Below are positions 29,325 to 37,401 of a stretch of 64,000 bases of DNA, piece after piece. The stretch covers positions 124,001 through 188,000 of the forward strand of contig JAFATB010000006.1 in NCBI GenBank assembly GCA_019244185.1, read 5' to 3'. Every line of letters begins with the position of its first letter. Within the stretch, counting starts at the first letter, position 1. The translations under genes and the position numbers were made by a program. The DNA is from Acidobacteriota bacterium (lineage in GTDB: Bacteria > Acidobacteriota > Thermoanaerobaculia > Gp7-AA8). Below the pieces are notes generated by a model. The model saw only the letters and a list, made by a program, of their open reading frames with translations. It did no database searches and had not been told where the DNA came from.

Positions 29325-30392
29325 TCAGGCTTTGGCTTGGAGGTACTCCTGCGTCTTTTTCATGGCGTCGCGCAGGTCACGCTCGTCGGTGATGTTGTAC
29401 CGGTCAAAGACGCTGCGAGTTTTGTGGCCGCTGATCTTCATGGCGACGGTTTCTGGGACACCGGCGCGGACCATGTTCCTGATCGCGGTGCGTCGGAAGT
29501 CGTGGAAGAGCTTCTTGCCTACTCCGGCCTTGGTACAGGCGGTTGCCCATGCTTTCTTGATGTCGACGATCGCGTGGCCCTCGTTGTGGAAGACGAGCGT
29601 GGCGATCCTGCTCGTGCGGCCGTTGCGGATGACGCGTTCGTTCCAGCGTCGCTCGATGATCGTCCAGAGGTCTCCTTCGAGGGCGAGCGTGCGTCCGTCG
29701 CCGTTCTTGCTTTCCTCGGGTCGGAGGCGGATGACGCGGGCACGTTGGTCGACGTCGCTCCATTCGAGCGTGAAGACTTCGCCGCGGCGCCACCCGCTGA
29801 GGTACGCGAACCGACACGCGTCCTGCAGATACGTAGGGAGGTGCTCGATGACGCGTTCCAACTCGTCGTGTTCGAAGAATCCTTGGCGGGTGTTCTTCTC
29901 GGGCAGCTTGCGAATGTAGGGCTTGGTGTTGAGTTCGCGGCGTCGGAGCGCGAGGTTGAATGCTTGCCCGACGAGTTGCGTGCTGCGGTTGATCGTTGCC
30001 GGCGCTCGTCCCGCTTCGAGTGCTGCTTCGATGAACGTGTCGATGTGCTTGGGCGTGAGCTTGGTGGCGCGGTAGTGCCCGAAGTTGTCGCGAGCGCGCT
30101 GCAGGTGACACGTGATGCTTGGGCTGTACTTGCCGCGCAGCTTGTAGTCATGCTCCAACGCGTCGAGCAGGTCGCTGACAGTGATGCGGTCTTGGTGCGG
30201 GATGAAGGTCTGCAGGCCGAGGGTTTCTGCACCGAGCTCCTGCTGCCGACGCTTGAGGAGTTTCTGCGCGTCGCGGTACTCCGCGCTCTTGCTGCTCTCG
30301 CGCAGCTCTTTCCCTTGGTGGTTGTACGCAATCCACCAGTGGTTGCTGTCCCGTCGTTTGTAGATGCGTCCGTCGCCGCGCATGTCATTCAA
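29325..30392 (-). CDS. int: Tyrosine recombinase / integrase
   Basis: This 355-residue integrase has an N-terminal DNA-binding part, a SAM-like core-binding domain (about 70-150) and a catalytic domain. The catalytic residues are all present: Arg202 in SGWRRGE, His297 and Arg300 in HDFRRTAIRNM, His323 in SGHKTRSVFDRY and the nucleophile Tyr332. It lies close to the tRNA-fMet gene, the classic position for an integrative element. An alternative start is the second Met (30383). Confidence 0.95.
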   Translation of the reverse strand: MNDMRGDGRIYKRRDSNHWWIAYNHQGKELRESSKSAEYRDAQKLLKRRQQELGAETLGLQTFIPHQDRITVSDLLDALEHDYKLRGKYSPSITCHLQRARDNFGHYRATKLTPKHIDTFIEAALEAGRAPATINRSTQLVGQAFNLALRRRELNTKPYIRKLPEKNTRQGFFEHDELERVIEHLPTYLQDACRFAYLSGWRRGEVFTLEWSDVDQRARVIRLRPEESKNGDGRTLALEGDLWTIIERRWNERVIRNGRTSRIATLVFHNEGHAIVDIKKAWATACTKAGVGKKLFHDFRRTAIRNMVRAGVPETVAMKISGHKTRSVFDRYNITDERDLRDAMKKTQEYLQAKA

Positions 30393-30437
30393 AAGGAAGC
30401 GGTCACGTCGTGCGAAAGTCCAGTAGCGAAACCGTAG

Positions 30438-30713
30438 CTACCCTCGCTCCCGTCGCAGGTAGTCTTGGATACCGATGGTGCTAAACCGGAGCTGCCCTGG
30501 TCCTGGTCGCACCGTGAAGCGGAACTCATCGGCGTGGCGGTACAGCCAGTCCGGCGTCACCGCAAGAATCACGGCCGCGTCGCGCACCGTGAGGAGATGA
30601 TCCTGCGGTCCGCCAAGGTGCTGTGCGACCTCCAGCGCGACCAGGCGTGCGAGCAGCTGCAGCCGTTCCGCTTCCGCGGTGGTCAGCTGCGCGAGAAGGT
30701 CGTCGCGAGTCAT
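30438..30713 (-). CDS. Small HTH (excisionase-like) DNA-binding protein
   Basis: The 91-residue product has a leading coiled helix and a C-terminal helix-turn-helix of the excisionase/MerR-like type (LLTVRDAAVILAVTPDWLYRHADEF, then a wing with RFSTIGIQDYLRRE). Such proteins set the direction of recombination or act as small regulators. It overlaps the stop of the HerA-like ATPase gene (ATGA) and is the last gene of the 30.4-36.7 kb operon, next to the integrase. Confidence 0.75.
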   Translation of the reverse strand: MTRDDLLAQLTTAEAERLQLLARLVALEVAQHLGGPQDHLLTVRDAAVILAVTPDWLYRHADEFRFTVRPGPGQLRFSTIGIQDYLRRERG

Positions 30714-32809
30714 GACCGAAGTGCGTCGAGCAGTCGGAGAACGTCGAGGAGGACGACGCGGTCTGTTGCACCAATGGTCTGCTGCAGCGCTTCGGCCTGG
30801 CCGAGTGTTGCGATGATCGTGAGCGCGAACCCCTCGTTGCGTGCGACGTTGCGCGGCCCGGTGAGTTCGGGGCGCGAGCATTCGACTTCGAGCGCGATCA
30901 CGTCGCCATCGTTGAGCGCAATCTGTCGTTCGCTGAGCTGCGCGATTGCATTGAGTAGTTGCTTGTGTGTCGTGGTGTTGTACGCAACGACGAGGTCGAC
31001 GCTGAGCGTCTCGATCGTGCTGCGCGGGATGCGCCGCGACAGCTCGTGGATGAGAAACGCGTGTTGCACCGAATCACCACCGCGCGTGCCTTTCGGTGGT
31101 CGCTTGCCAAGCCATGCGTGTCCTGCCGGCGTGAGGCGCAATGCGTTGCCGGTCTTGCCACGCCCGGCGCCGGTACGGACACGGTGCGACTCGAGAAACC
31201 CAAGACTCATCACGGTGGTCTTCGCGCGTTCTCCTTCCGAGAGTCGGAGTCCGCAGCGACTGAAGCACGGCGTGGTGAGGGTGTACGGATGCTCGGCAGC
31301 ATCGTTGAGGATGGCCGTGGCGTGCTTGTTGAGCGCAATCGTTTTCGTGTTCCTGGGTTGCTCCACCGCCGGCGCAACGCGTGCCGGTGGTGCGGATGAC
31401 GGCGCGGGTTCATGCGACGGCGTCGGCTGCCCCTTGCCCTCGATCCCTTCCCTTGCTGCCAATGCTCTTAGCGCTGCGAGTTGATCGGTGCGACGGAGTG
31501 CGATTTGCCAATCGCTCGGGCTGACTGCCTTCTCATTCGTGCTGCGCGGAAATGTGGCCAGGATGGGATGTCGCCACTCATCTGCCAATTTGATGATGCA
31601 TTCGCCGCGGACGAGGCGTGTGTTGAGAAACTCGTGCTCTTCGCTGGTGAGTCCGAAGGTGCGGGCGATCTCGCTGCTCTCCGCGGCGCTGGTAAGGTTC
31701 ATCACGATCTGCGTGCCGAGATTGGCCTTCAGCAGTGGATCAAGGAGTTGGACGCTCGTGCTGGTGACGATCATGCCGATGCCGTACTCGCGCACCATTG
31801 ACTGGACGTAGGAGAGCAGCGGCTGCCGATCGATGTTGCTGGCCTGCGCGTTCCACGCGGAGAGTCCTTCATCTAACACCACGACGTACGAGAGGCCACC
31901 GCGCCGCTGCTGCCGACGCTGATGGAACAGCAACTCATGAATCAGAAACGTGATGGCGAACTCGCTCGCCTCATTCGCTGCCGTAATGGGAAAGTAGAGG
32001 GAGTGCGTGAAGAGGTCATCGACCGTCAGGCCCGCCCGAGTGTGGAACATGCCGGGGTAGAGCGCGGCGAAGCGCTGCAACCGTAAGCTCGCGCCGGTGA
32101 TCGCGTCACGGCGGGAGAACGTATCGCCTTTGGCGCTCATGCGCCGCAGGATGGCCATGACATCGGCGAGTGATGGCTGCTCATGCTGCGCGAATGCCTG
32201 GTGGTGGGCGTCCGTGAGGACTTGCTTATTGTGTTCGCCACCGTAGAAGGTACGGGCAAGGCACGTGACGATGGTGCTGATGTGCTCCGGGCGCGTGATC
32301 CCCGGCGGTTGCTGGATGATGTTGAGCGCAACATCAGGATGCAGGATGAGGAAGCGCTCATCGTGTGCAGCGAGCGCACGCGTGTCGTCTTTGCGGTCGA
32401 CAATGATGAGGTGCACGCCGGCGGCGAGGAGTTGCGGAAGCAACGATGCGAGTAGCGTCGTCTTCCCGAAGCCTGTCGCTCCGAAGATGCCGACGTGTTG
32501 TGCGAAATGCTCATTCGTCCGGCGTACGGGTGTACCGTTCGCGTGCTGCACCGCAAGCATGAATGAGCCGTGCGTCGCCTCTGGTGGCATGACGCGGAAT
32601 GGGTGCTCGCGATGAAACTCAACGTAGACACGCAGCCGATCACGCACCACCTGCAGTGCGGTCACATCGCCATACACCGGGTGCTCGGGATCGATCGCCG
32701 CAAGCGTGTGCACAATCATCGGATCATGCCGGCCGAGTTCGAATCGATCCGCGATCGCCCTTAGCCGAGCAAGTTCGCGTGGATCGACGGTCTGAACGAG
32801 CAAAGCCAT
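30710..32809 (-). CDS. HerA/FtsK-like ATPase with winged-helix and nuclease-like C-terminus
   Basis: The 699-residue product is a HerA/VirB4-type pump ATPase with Walker A GATGFGKTT (110-118), Walker B SYVVVLDEGLSAWNAQ and an EYGIGMIVTSTSVQLL segment. A Pro-rich linker (about 470-500) leads to a winged-helix-like part, a GGDSVQHAFLIHEL helix and a final domain with D-V-I-A-L-EVE. The last domain looks like a PD-(D/E)xK fold. The same three-part layout occurs in the ATPase at 52145-54079. The start at 32809 has a good GGAGG site. A DNA-pumping role is inferred from the family; the partner is unknown. Confidence 0.8.
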   Translation of the reverse strand: MALLVQTVDPRELARLRAIADRFELGRHDPMIVHTLAAIDPEHPVYGDVTALQVVRDRLRVYVEFHREHPFRVMPPEATHGSFMLAVQHANGTPVRRTNEHFAQHVGIFGATGFGKTTLLASLLPQLLAAGVHLIIVDRKDDTRALAAHDERFLILHPDVALNIIQQPPGITRPEHISTIVTCLARTFYGGEHNKQVLTDAHHQAFAQHEQPSLADVMAILRRMSAKGDTFSRRDAITGASLRLQRFAALYPGMFHTRAGLTVDDLFTHSLYFPITAANEASEFAITFLIHELLFHQRRQQRRGGLSYVVVLDEGLSAWNAQASNIDRQPLLSYVQSMVREYGIGMIVTSTSVQLLDPLLKANLGTQIVMNLTSAAESSEIARTFGLTSEEHEFLNTRLVRGECIIKLADEWRHPILATFPRSTNEKAVSPSDWQIALRRTDQLAALRALAAREGIEGKGQPTPSHEPAPSSAPPARVAPAVEQPRNTKTIALNKHATAILNDAAEHPYTLTTPCFSRCGLRLSEGERAKTTVMSLGFLESHRVRTGAGRGKTGNALRLTPAGHAWLGKRPPKGTRGGDSVQHAFLIHELSRRIPRSTIETLSVDLVVAYNTTTHKQLLNAIAQLSERQIALNDGDVIALEVECSRPELTGPRNVARNEGFALTIIATLGQAEALQQTIGATDRVVLLDVLRLLDALRS

Positions 32810-33189
32810 TCCCACCTCCACTCCCGATAGCAAGAGCGACACAAGCGCAGCGACCCCTCCTGGTCCTCCACGTGACGAATGCAGCGCGCGCAGGAGAGCG
32901 CGCCACAGTGCATGCACTCACGCATCACGGCCTGATGCAGTCCGTCACGTGCGCAATCGCTGCATGCGTACACCGCATCCTGCTCACTGACGACACGGCC
33001 ATCCATGGTGCGCACGAGCACACGCGAGAGGCGCGCGGTCCGACTCCCCTGCGGATCGATTGTGGTGTCCTCCACGACCTCCCCGATGTCGAAGCGTTGG
33101 TCACTGAAGTAGTCGCGGATCGTCGTTCTGCTCGTCGTGCGCTGGTTCACGGACGGGCGGGAAGCGTACGGGTTGGGAACGTCGGCCAT
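32761..33189 (-). CDS. Zinc-ribbon protein of the 30-37 kb module
   Basis: This 142-residue protein has a polar N-terminal half, then eight Cys in C-x2-C pairs (ACSDC, CMHC, CARC and CRSC) forming two probable zinc-binding sites. No named family was recognised. The gene overlaps the ATPase start by 49 bases and the membrane-protein gene upstream by 89 bases, so the genes must be expressed together. Confidence 0.65.
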   Translation of the reverse strand: MADVPNPYASRPSVNQRTTSRTTIRDYFSDQRFDIGEVVEDTTIDPQGSRTARLSRVLVRTMDGRVVSEQDAVYACSDCARDGLHQAVMRECMHCGALSCARCIRHVEDQEGSLRLCRSCYREWRWEWLCSFRPSIHANLLG

Positions 33190-33523
33190 GAGTCCTCCGA
33201 ACACGATTGGCGTCGTTGAAGAGTTGCTGCAGACCGCTGCCAAGCAGCACGCCGGCAGCGATGGGAAGCAGGACATGAACAATGCGCTGCGGCGCGAGCG
33301 GCCACGTAAGCATGACTGCGAGGGCCACGAGGACGAGCACCAGTGCGCGCTGCCGATTCAAGGCGGCAGCTGACGCACTGGCGAACAAGAGGTAGTACGC
33401 CGCGTCCAGCAGCGAGAGCACGAGCGTGATCCCCTCGGCGTGTGCCGCCGCCGCGACGGCGGCGAGCACATTCACGCAGAGAAGAATCACAAGGGCGTGC
33501 ACAAGGGTGCGGTAGAAGAGCAT
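33101..33523 (-). CDS. Multi-pass membrane protein
   Basis: The 140-residue product has four hydrophobic helices in its first 100 residues and a polar, Arg-rich tail. It overlaps the zinc-ribbon gene by 89 bases, unusually long for two real genes, and lies 5 bases after the ThiF-like gene. No family was recognised. The coupling suggests a membrane part of the same complex as the ATPase. Confidence 0.6.
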   Translation of the reverse strand: MLFYRTLVHALVILLCVNVLAAVAAAAHAEGITLVLSLLDAAYYLLFASASAAALNRQRALVLVLVALAVMLTWPLAPQRIVHVLLPIAAGVLLGSGLQQLFNDANRVRRTHGRRSQPVRFPPVREPAHDEQNDDPRLLQ

Positions 33524-33528
33524 CGTCC

Positions 33529-34554
33529 TTAGTCCGTGAAGAAGAAGGGGCGACGGCGCGTCACGGTCTGCTGCTCGGCGCGACGGACGGCTTCCATGAC
33601 TTCGCGCTCTTGTCGCGCGCGATCCGCCCGCTGCAAGGACTGCTCGTGCGCCAGCTGCCGTTCACGCTCGGCACGTTCTGCCGCGTCGAGCGTTTCGTGA
33701 TCAAACCCGGCGTATCCGTTGACACGCACGCGGCCGTCGGTCTTGCCGAGGCGCGCGAAGTGAAAGCGCACACCGTTAGGGCCGAGCTCTGCGATCACGA
33801 AGTCATCACCGCCAAGAATCGGCGTGGGCGGATTGCCAAGAACTGCGGTTGCGAGCGCAAACGGTGATGCCCATTCGCCGGAACTGTCGCGGATGATGAT
33901 GGGCAGCGTGTGATTGCCATCCCGGGTCATCTCGACGTAGTGATTGATCGAGGACAGACCGACGGCAAGCTTCGCAAGATTCTCGTGCACGAAGCGGCCC
34001 GTCCAGTCACGATAGACCGGTTCGAGCGGCAGGTGCTCGGGGCGACCTTGAGTACCCCAGACGCGCTCGCGACCACCGCGTGCGGCGAAGGCGGCGAGGC
34101 TGCGGAACATGCCCGCGACTTCACGCTTCTCCTCGTGCTCGTCGGCAGCGCACACGTAGCGGAACCCGTGAAGCTGTCCGTCAATAGGTGATGCGGCATA
34201 CAGTGCGCCGAGGACGGCAATCTTGCGATCTGCGAGTTGATAGAGCGCCATCGCGTGCGCTCCGGGCGTGTCCATGTTGAGGATGACCGGCGCTCCTTCA
34301 GGGATGCCGTCATTGATGACGTCCTCGATCTTTGCTTCGCGGGCCTCTCCGCGCAGGCCGAACTGCGCGGCCTGCGTGATGAAGCGGTTCGCGCGACCCG
34401 GTACAGGATCCACGCCGACAACCTTCACGTTGAGCACATCGCTCTCACGCTGCAGCCGTGCGACGTGCGGGATTAGCTCGCGACCACCGTGGTTTGTACC
34501 GCCATCAAAAATCGTCAGTTCTTTCGATGCGACTGAGACAAGTGCGTTGCTCAT
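33529..34554 (-). CDS. Rossmann-like protein, degenerate ThiF/E1-like
   Basis: This 341-residue protein was not firmly recognised. Its first 110 residues look like a worn ThiF/E1 fold: a strand with IFDGGTNHGGRELIPHVARL where ThiF has its glycine loop, then VKVVGVDPVPGRANRFITQ where ThiF has the D-x-D and N-x-x-R-Q motifs. A NMDTPGAHAMALY segment follows. The C-terminus is a long charged, coiled-coil-like helix of Arg/Glu repeats ending in RRRPFFFTD. The glycine loop is poor, so ATP use is doubtful. Confidence 0.45.
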   Translation of the reverse strand: MSNALVSVASKELTIFDGGTNHGGRELIPHVARLQRESDVLNVKVVGVDPVPGRANRFITQAAQFGLRGEAREAKIEDVINDGIPEGAPVILNMDTPGAHAMALYQLADRKIAVLGALYAASPIDGQLHGFRYVCAADEHEEKREVAGMFRSLAAFAARGGRERVWGTQGRPEHLPLEPVYRDWTGRFVHENLAKLAVGLSSINHYVEMTRDGNHTLPIIIRDSSGEWASPFALATAVLGNPPTPILGGDDFVIAELGPNGVRFHFARLGKTDGRVRVNGYAGFDHETLDAAERAERERQLAHEQSLQRADRARQEREVMEAVRRAEQQTVTRRRPFFFTD

Positions 34555-34943
34555 ACGTCCTCCTTTGTTGCGGTGGTGTATTCGTGACTGCCGAGGTAGG
34601 TGGCGCGGTCGCGCGCCTTACGGTCGCGTTGGCGGACGCGTTCGCGCTCGAAGCGTTCGACGTACGTTCGAGCACGACGCTGGCGACGCTCGGCATCGCG
34701 TAGCCGTCGTCGTAGGTTCCGGCGCTCCTTCGTAAGGTGCACGCTCGGCGTGCGACGGCTCATGATGCTTTCAGCTAGTACCGCCCCGCCGCATGTCGTT
34801 GCCAACATCACGATGCCGATCGCGAACTCTTCGACACGGGAGCCGTCGTCGTTGCCCGCTTGCAGTGTGCGCAGGATTGTGACGGCGACCATGACGAGTG
34901 CGAATGCGGCGATCGTGGCGAGAAACCAGGGTGAGCGTTTCAT
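34551..34943 (-). CDS. Membrane protein with charged coiled tail
   Basis: A 130-residue protein with two membrane segments (about 7-27 and 41-61) and a long, strongly basic helical tail (RRNLRRRLRDAERRQRRAR). The stop overlaps the ATG of the ThiF-like gene, and the ATG overlaps the stop of the next gene upstream. No family was recognised. Confidence 0.6.
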   Translation of the reverse strand: MKRSPWFLATIAAFALVMVAVTILRTLQAGNDDGSRVEEFAIGIVMLATTCGGAVLAESIMSRRTPSVHLTKERRNLRRRLRDAERRQRRARTYVERFERERVRQRDRKARDRATYLGSHEYTTATKEDV

Positions 34944-35335
34944 GCAGCACCTCCTTGGCGCTTGGTTTCACTCGTGATCCAGAAGAGGAAGGACGCGAAG
35001 AGAATCGCGGGCACGAGTCGTTCGATGCCGGCGAAGCCCAAGCCACGAAAGAGCAACGTGCACCCGACGACCTCAGCGACGAAGCATGCCGTGAGCTTCA
35101 GCGTGAGAGAGCTGGATGCTTCATGGTGCGTGAGCTCATCCTCAACACGACTGAGGCGCTCGCGGTACTCCTCCACTTCCACACCCTGCAGGTCGCGACT
35201 GATGCGCGCATGCTCCATGTTCCCCACCGGGTCAAACTCGAGCGCGACACCGTTCTTGCTCGTCAGGTAGTGATCGACAGTATTGATGCCGGCGCGCGCA
35301 TCGCGACGCGCACGGCCACGCGTGAACAAATTCAT
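34940..35335 (-). CDS. Membrane protein with N-terminal coiled coil
   Basis: This 131-residue protein has a polar and helical N-terminal half (VEVEEYRERLSRVEDELTHHEAS) and two hydrophobic helices near the C-terminus. The ATG at 35335 has a clear GGAGGG site. Both ends overlap neighbouring genes by 4 bases, so it belongs to the same operon. No family was recognised. Confidence 0.6.
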   Translation of the reverse strand: MNLFTRGRARRDARAGINTVDHYLTSKNGVALEFDPVGNMEHARISRDLQGVEVEEYRERLSRVEDELTHHEASSSLTLKLTACFVAEVVGCTLLFRGLGFAGIERLVPAILFASFLFWITSETKRQGGAA

Positions 35336-36117
35336 TTCGTTCCCTCCAGTTCTGCCGGCGAGACCGCATCGGTCGTGAAACTCGCAGTCCCACCAGCGTT
35401 CGAAATTGCCGCACTCCACAGCGACCGCACCGAAGCGACGCGCGAGACCGTCATCGCGCACCGGTTCTCCCCCACCGGCGCAATCCGCGCATTCGCGAAG
35501 ACCACACGCGTACCCGTGAGCGACCCGGGCGTCAGGAACGAAAGCGACTTCAGACGAGCAAGAAACTCTGTCGTCGACGGGAGGTGCTTGCACTCGAAAT
35601 CGAACGTCTCACGCGTCGACTCCAACGCATCCCCGATGACGACAAGCACCTGATTTGGATCACGACGCGAAAGCAGAATCGTGGTAATACCTGCGGCGAT
35701 CGGCGAGGAGCGCAACGGCTGCGCGTCAAAGATGACGCGCGTTGTGCGCAAGAGGTCAGCACGACTGCTCTCAACCCATTGCCGCTGCTGCGCGGAGCGC
35801 GCACGATCGCCACGAGTGCTTGCTTCTGGCGAGATCACGCGCGCCAACTCACGCGTCGTGGCCACGTCAGCACCGAACAACCAGACAGCGACAGAACTGT
35901 GCGGGCGACTTGCTGCGACTTGCAGCGCCGATTCAATGTTCGACGCCAACTCAACCTGGCCGCAGGTGCTGCCCTTCGAGACATCCAGAGCGATGACGAT
36001 CGCAATCGGGGTGGGTGGCGGCGGATCGCTCACCAACCCCTTCGCCCACGAACCCACCGACTCACGACCGTCGCAAGCGAGAACTAACAGACTCAGAAGA
36101 ACGGCTACTTTGCGCAT
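35332..36117 (-). CDS. vWA-domain lipoprotein
   Basis: The 261-residue product starts with a lipoprotein signal (LLSLLVLACDG). It carries a von Willebrand A-like domain: strand IAIVIALDVSKGS with the metal-site D-x-S-x-S, a VAVWLFGAD strand and a VLVVIGDALESTRETFDFEC strand. vWA domains bind partner proteins through a metal ion. GGAGG precedes the ATG at 36117. It is the only lipoprotein of the module, so the complex may reach the cell envelope. Confidence 0.7.
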   Translation of the reverse strand: MRKVAVLLSLLVLACDGRESVGSWAKGLVSDPPPPTPIAIVIALDVSKGSTCGQVELASNIESALQVAASRPHSSVAVWLFGADVATTRELARVISPEASTRGDRARSAQQRQWVESSRADLLRTTRVIFDAQPLRSSPIAAGITTILLSRRDPNQVLVVIGDALESTRETFDFECKHLPSTTEFLARLKSLSFLTPGSLTGTRVVFANARIAPVGENRCAMTVSRVASVRSLWSAAISNAGGTASFTTDAVSPAELEGTK

Positions 36118-36128
36118 CGCATCCTCCG

Positions 36129-36479
36129 TCAGCACGCGAGCGTACGCACGTCCGCGAGTTCCACGAACGCCGCCTGCTGTTCGAACAACACCGTTAAGAG
36201 CGTCTGCAGCTTGAGCGCGAGCACCGGAGCGTCAGCCTGCGAGCACGAGACGAAGTACGACACCGTCTCATCGTTCACGACCGATCCGTCGGGCGCTTGC
36301 CACGCGCCGAAGGCCAGACCCGCTCGCGTGAAACCACGCGCCGCTCGCACCAACCACGACTCCACCGCGCCGAAGTAGTCAGGAGGAAAGGAGACGCCAC
36401 GCGGATCATGAGTCGGAAAGAGCACGTGCAAGCGAACACTCGCTTCGGGTACGGTTGCTGGAGACAGTTGCGGGTTCAT
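36129..36479 (-). CDS. Hypothetical protein of the 30-37 kb module
   Basis: A 116-residue protein with mixed alpha/beta character (RLHVLFPTHDPRGVSF, then a FVSCSQADAPVLALKLQTLLTVL-type helix). No family was recognised. The start at 36479 overlaps the stop of the 67-residue gene by 4 bases, and the stop is 11 bases before the vWA gene. Confidence 0.6.
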   Translation of the reverse strand: MNPQLSPATVPEASVRLHVLFPTHDPRGVSFPPDYFGAVESWLVRAARGFTRAGLAFGAWQAPDGSVVNDETVSYFVSCSQADAPVLALKLQTLLTVLFEQQAAFVELADVRTLAC

Positions 36480-36679
36480 GCAACCTCCCGAATCTGCCCG
36501 CAGGCACTGCAGCGGGAGAGTGGGGCTGGAACCACCCACGACACCACGGCCTCGGTACCGGGCGAGAGTGGGATCGAGAGCCGAACCGGCCAAAACACCT
36601 CACCGCCAAGCGGCACCCGCACATCCGGCGCCGGATCGCGCCGGATCGAGAGCCGCGACACATTACTTAGAACATCCAT
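36476..36679 (-). CDS. Small hypothetical protein, first gene of the module
   Basis: This 67-residue protein is preceded by a strong AGGAGG site 6 bases before its ATG. It is beta-rich and ends with a single C-x2-C (SACGQ). It is the first gene of a ten-gene minus-strand run ending at 30438. No family was recognised. Confidence 0.6.
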   Translation of the reverse strand: MDVLSNVSRLSIRRDPAPDVRVPLGGEVFWPVRLSIPLSPGTEAVVSWVVPAPLSRCSACGQIREVA

Positions 36680-36784
36680 GTGTGACCTCCTACCCTCACC
36701 GAGCAGAAGGCGTCTGCCCATGGCGTTAACGAGACTCGCGGCTGGCGCCAGAACTAACGTGGCGTGAGGCAGTTACGTGAAGAA

Positions 36785-36796
36785 GTGTGATCACAC
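36785..36796. promoter_or_regulatory. 12-bp palindrome, possible operator
   Basis: GTGTGATCACAC is a perfect palindrome located 106 bases upstream of the first gene of the minus-strand module, within its only promoter region. The centre resembles but is too short for a CRP site. Confidence 0.4.
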
Positions 36797-36864
36797 ATAG
36801 GCCCCATGCGTTTGCCGGGGAACGCTTGAACGTGAACGTTTTCTTGTCGTAGAGGTGCGGTTGA

Positions 36865-37362
36865 TCAGCGGTGCACAGAGAGCCCCGGAATCCTCAAAAG
36901 TTGCTGTTCGATACGGATTTTCTGATCATCGGACACCAGACCTTCTAGGAATCGTTTCGCCGACCATTCGACCGGTCGGGTGGGGTGGCGAACAGTCCTA
37001 TCGGTGGGCGAGTAGGACCATGGCGTCGAGGTATCTTGTGCCCCAGTGGCGCTTGCCAGCGCCTCGGTGATGTCTTCGAGGTAGCTCGGAGCGTGGACAT
37101 ATCGCATCATGTACGTGAGAGCTGGGTAGTCGTAGGGTCCTAGGGTGGCGTCCGGGGGCGGAAAGGCAGTGAAGGAAACGCAGTAGCCGCTGGCTTCCGG
37201 TTGTAGTTCCAAGGAGAAGTACGACACCGGTAGCGTCCGCCCGCTCATGAGAAAACGCGGTCGGTTGTAGTACAACGCATTCGCGATCGTCCCATCAAAA
37301 CGAAGCGCCTCGTTCGGCGAGGCATCACAGGCTAGGTAGGTAGTTGCTCTGTCTGACTTCAC
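36865..37362 (-). CDS. Hypothetical protein divergent from the STAND NTPase
   Basis: This 165-residue protein starts with GTG and was not recognised. It has a beta-rich first half (LPVSYFSLELQPEASGYCVSFTAF) and a helical C-terminus. Its start is 39 bases from the divergent STAND NTPase gene. It could be a regulator or a partner of that gene. Confidence 0.5.
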   Translation of the reverse strand: MKSDRATTYLACDASPNEALRFDGTIANALYYNRPRFLMSGRTLPVSYFSLELQPEASGYCVSFTAFPPPDATLGPYDYPALTYMMRYVHAPSYLEDITEALASATGAQDTSTPWSYSPTDRTVRHPTRPVEWSAKRFLEGLVSDDQKIRIEQQLLRIPGLSVHR

Positions 37363-37382
37363 GCCATGGTTAGTGCGGCGTG
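37360..37382. promoter_or_regulatory. Inverted repeat between divergent genes
   Basis: CACGCC (37360-37365) and GGCGTG (37377-37382) form a 6-bp inverted repeat with an 11-base spacer, exactly between the two divergent starts. It could serve as a shared operator. Confidence 0.3.
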
Positions 37383-37401
37383 GTTTAAGTAACTTTTGCT
37401 G

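Noticed and set aside
36785..36796. CRP/FNR binding site
   Set aside because: The palindrome is only 12 bases and lacks the 6-base spacer of a CRP site. It is listed only as a possible operator.
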